Below, one piece after another: positions 5,752-5,770 of a stretch of DNA of 5,770 nucleotides; positions within the stretch are counted from its first letter, which is position 1, and the number at the start of each line of letters is the position of its first letter. Origin of the DNA: Shewanella sp. (GTDB lineage: Bacteria; Pseudomonadota; Gammaproteobacteria; Enterobacterales; Shewanellaceae); NCBI GenBank assembly GCA_004195335.1, contig SDWK01000217.1, positions 1 to 5,770 of the forward strand, given 5' to 3'. The translations under genes were made by a program, and so were the position numbers. The notes beneath the pieces are model-generated. The model made no database searches, was not told the origin of the DNA, and saw nothing but the letters and a program-made list of their open reading frames with translations.

Positions 5752-5770
5752 CTGTCTCTTATACACATCT
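5752..5770. other. Synthetic Tn5 mosaic-end (Nextera) adapter at the contig end
   Basis: The last 19 bases, CTGTCTCTTATACACATCT, are exactly the reverse complement of the Tn5 mosaic end AGATGTGTATAAGAGACAG used in transposase-based library kits. The natural IS50 outer and inner ends differ from this hybrid sequence at several positions, so this is a residual adapter, not a transposon. True genomic sequence ends at 5751. Confidence 0.97.

Noticed and set aside
5752..5770. End of a Tn5/IS50-type transposon
   Set aside because: The 19 bases match the synthetic hybrid mosaic end, not the natural IS50 ends. There is no transposase or target duplication, and it lies exactly at the sequence end.

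Overview
This 5.8-kb window looks like two unrelated bacterial genome pieces joined inside one reading frame, and it ends in a synthetic sequencing adapter. It is best read as a metagenome or amplified-DNA contig, not as one contiguous chromosome.

Left block (1 to about 1980): AT-rich. Hand counts of single 60-base lines give 35% GC at 1-60, 45% at 1741-1800 and 37% at 1861-1980. It holds the 3' tail of an unidentified gene (+), a complete mpl murein-peptide ligase (-), and the first ~95 codons of a YcbX-like MOSC-family protein (+) read divergently from mpl. Gene content and composition suggest a marine gammaproteobacterium of the Colwellia/Thalassotalea type; this is inference.

Right block (about 1980 to 5751): richer in GC (52% at 2041-2100, 57% at 2161-2220, 60% at 2821-2880). 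It holds a nearly complete bacteriohemerythrin (+), a strong two-way terminator, and a minus-strand series: glycerophosphodiester phosphodiesterase, MidA-family methyltransferase, NifU-type Fe-S protein and a small uncharacterised protein. A 48-residue membrane ORF (+) and an exported single-domain rhodanese (-) follow. Strong Shine-Dalgarno sites and the gene set suggest a Desulfuromonadales-like anaerobe; this is also inference. NifU-type protein, rhodanese and hemerythrin fit a cell that handles Fe-S, sulfur and O2 stress, but no single pathway links all these genes.

The two blocks meet around 1971-1994, where both parental proteins would read roughly Val-Trp-Asp-Asp. The resulting 228-residue 'MOSC-hemerythrin fusion' lacks the whole catalytic MOSC part while its hemerythrin half starts at the family's normal N-terminus. 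I judge it a chimera, not a new protein. The last 19 bases (5752-5770) are the Tn5 mosaic end used in Nextera libraries and create a false N-terminus for the rhodanese ORF. I found no CRISPR array, natural insertion sequence, tRNA or rRNA, and no convincing new biological system.
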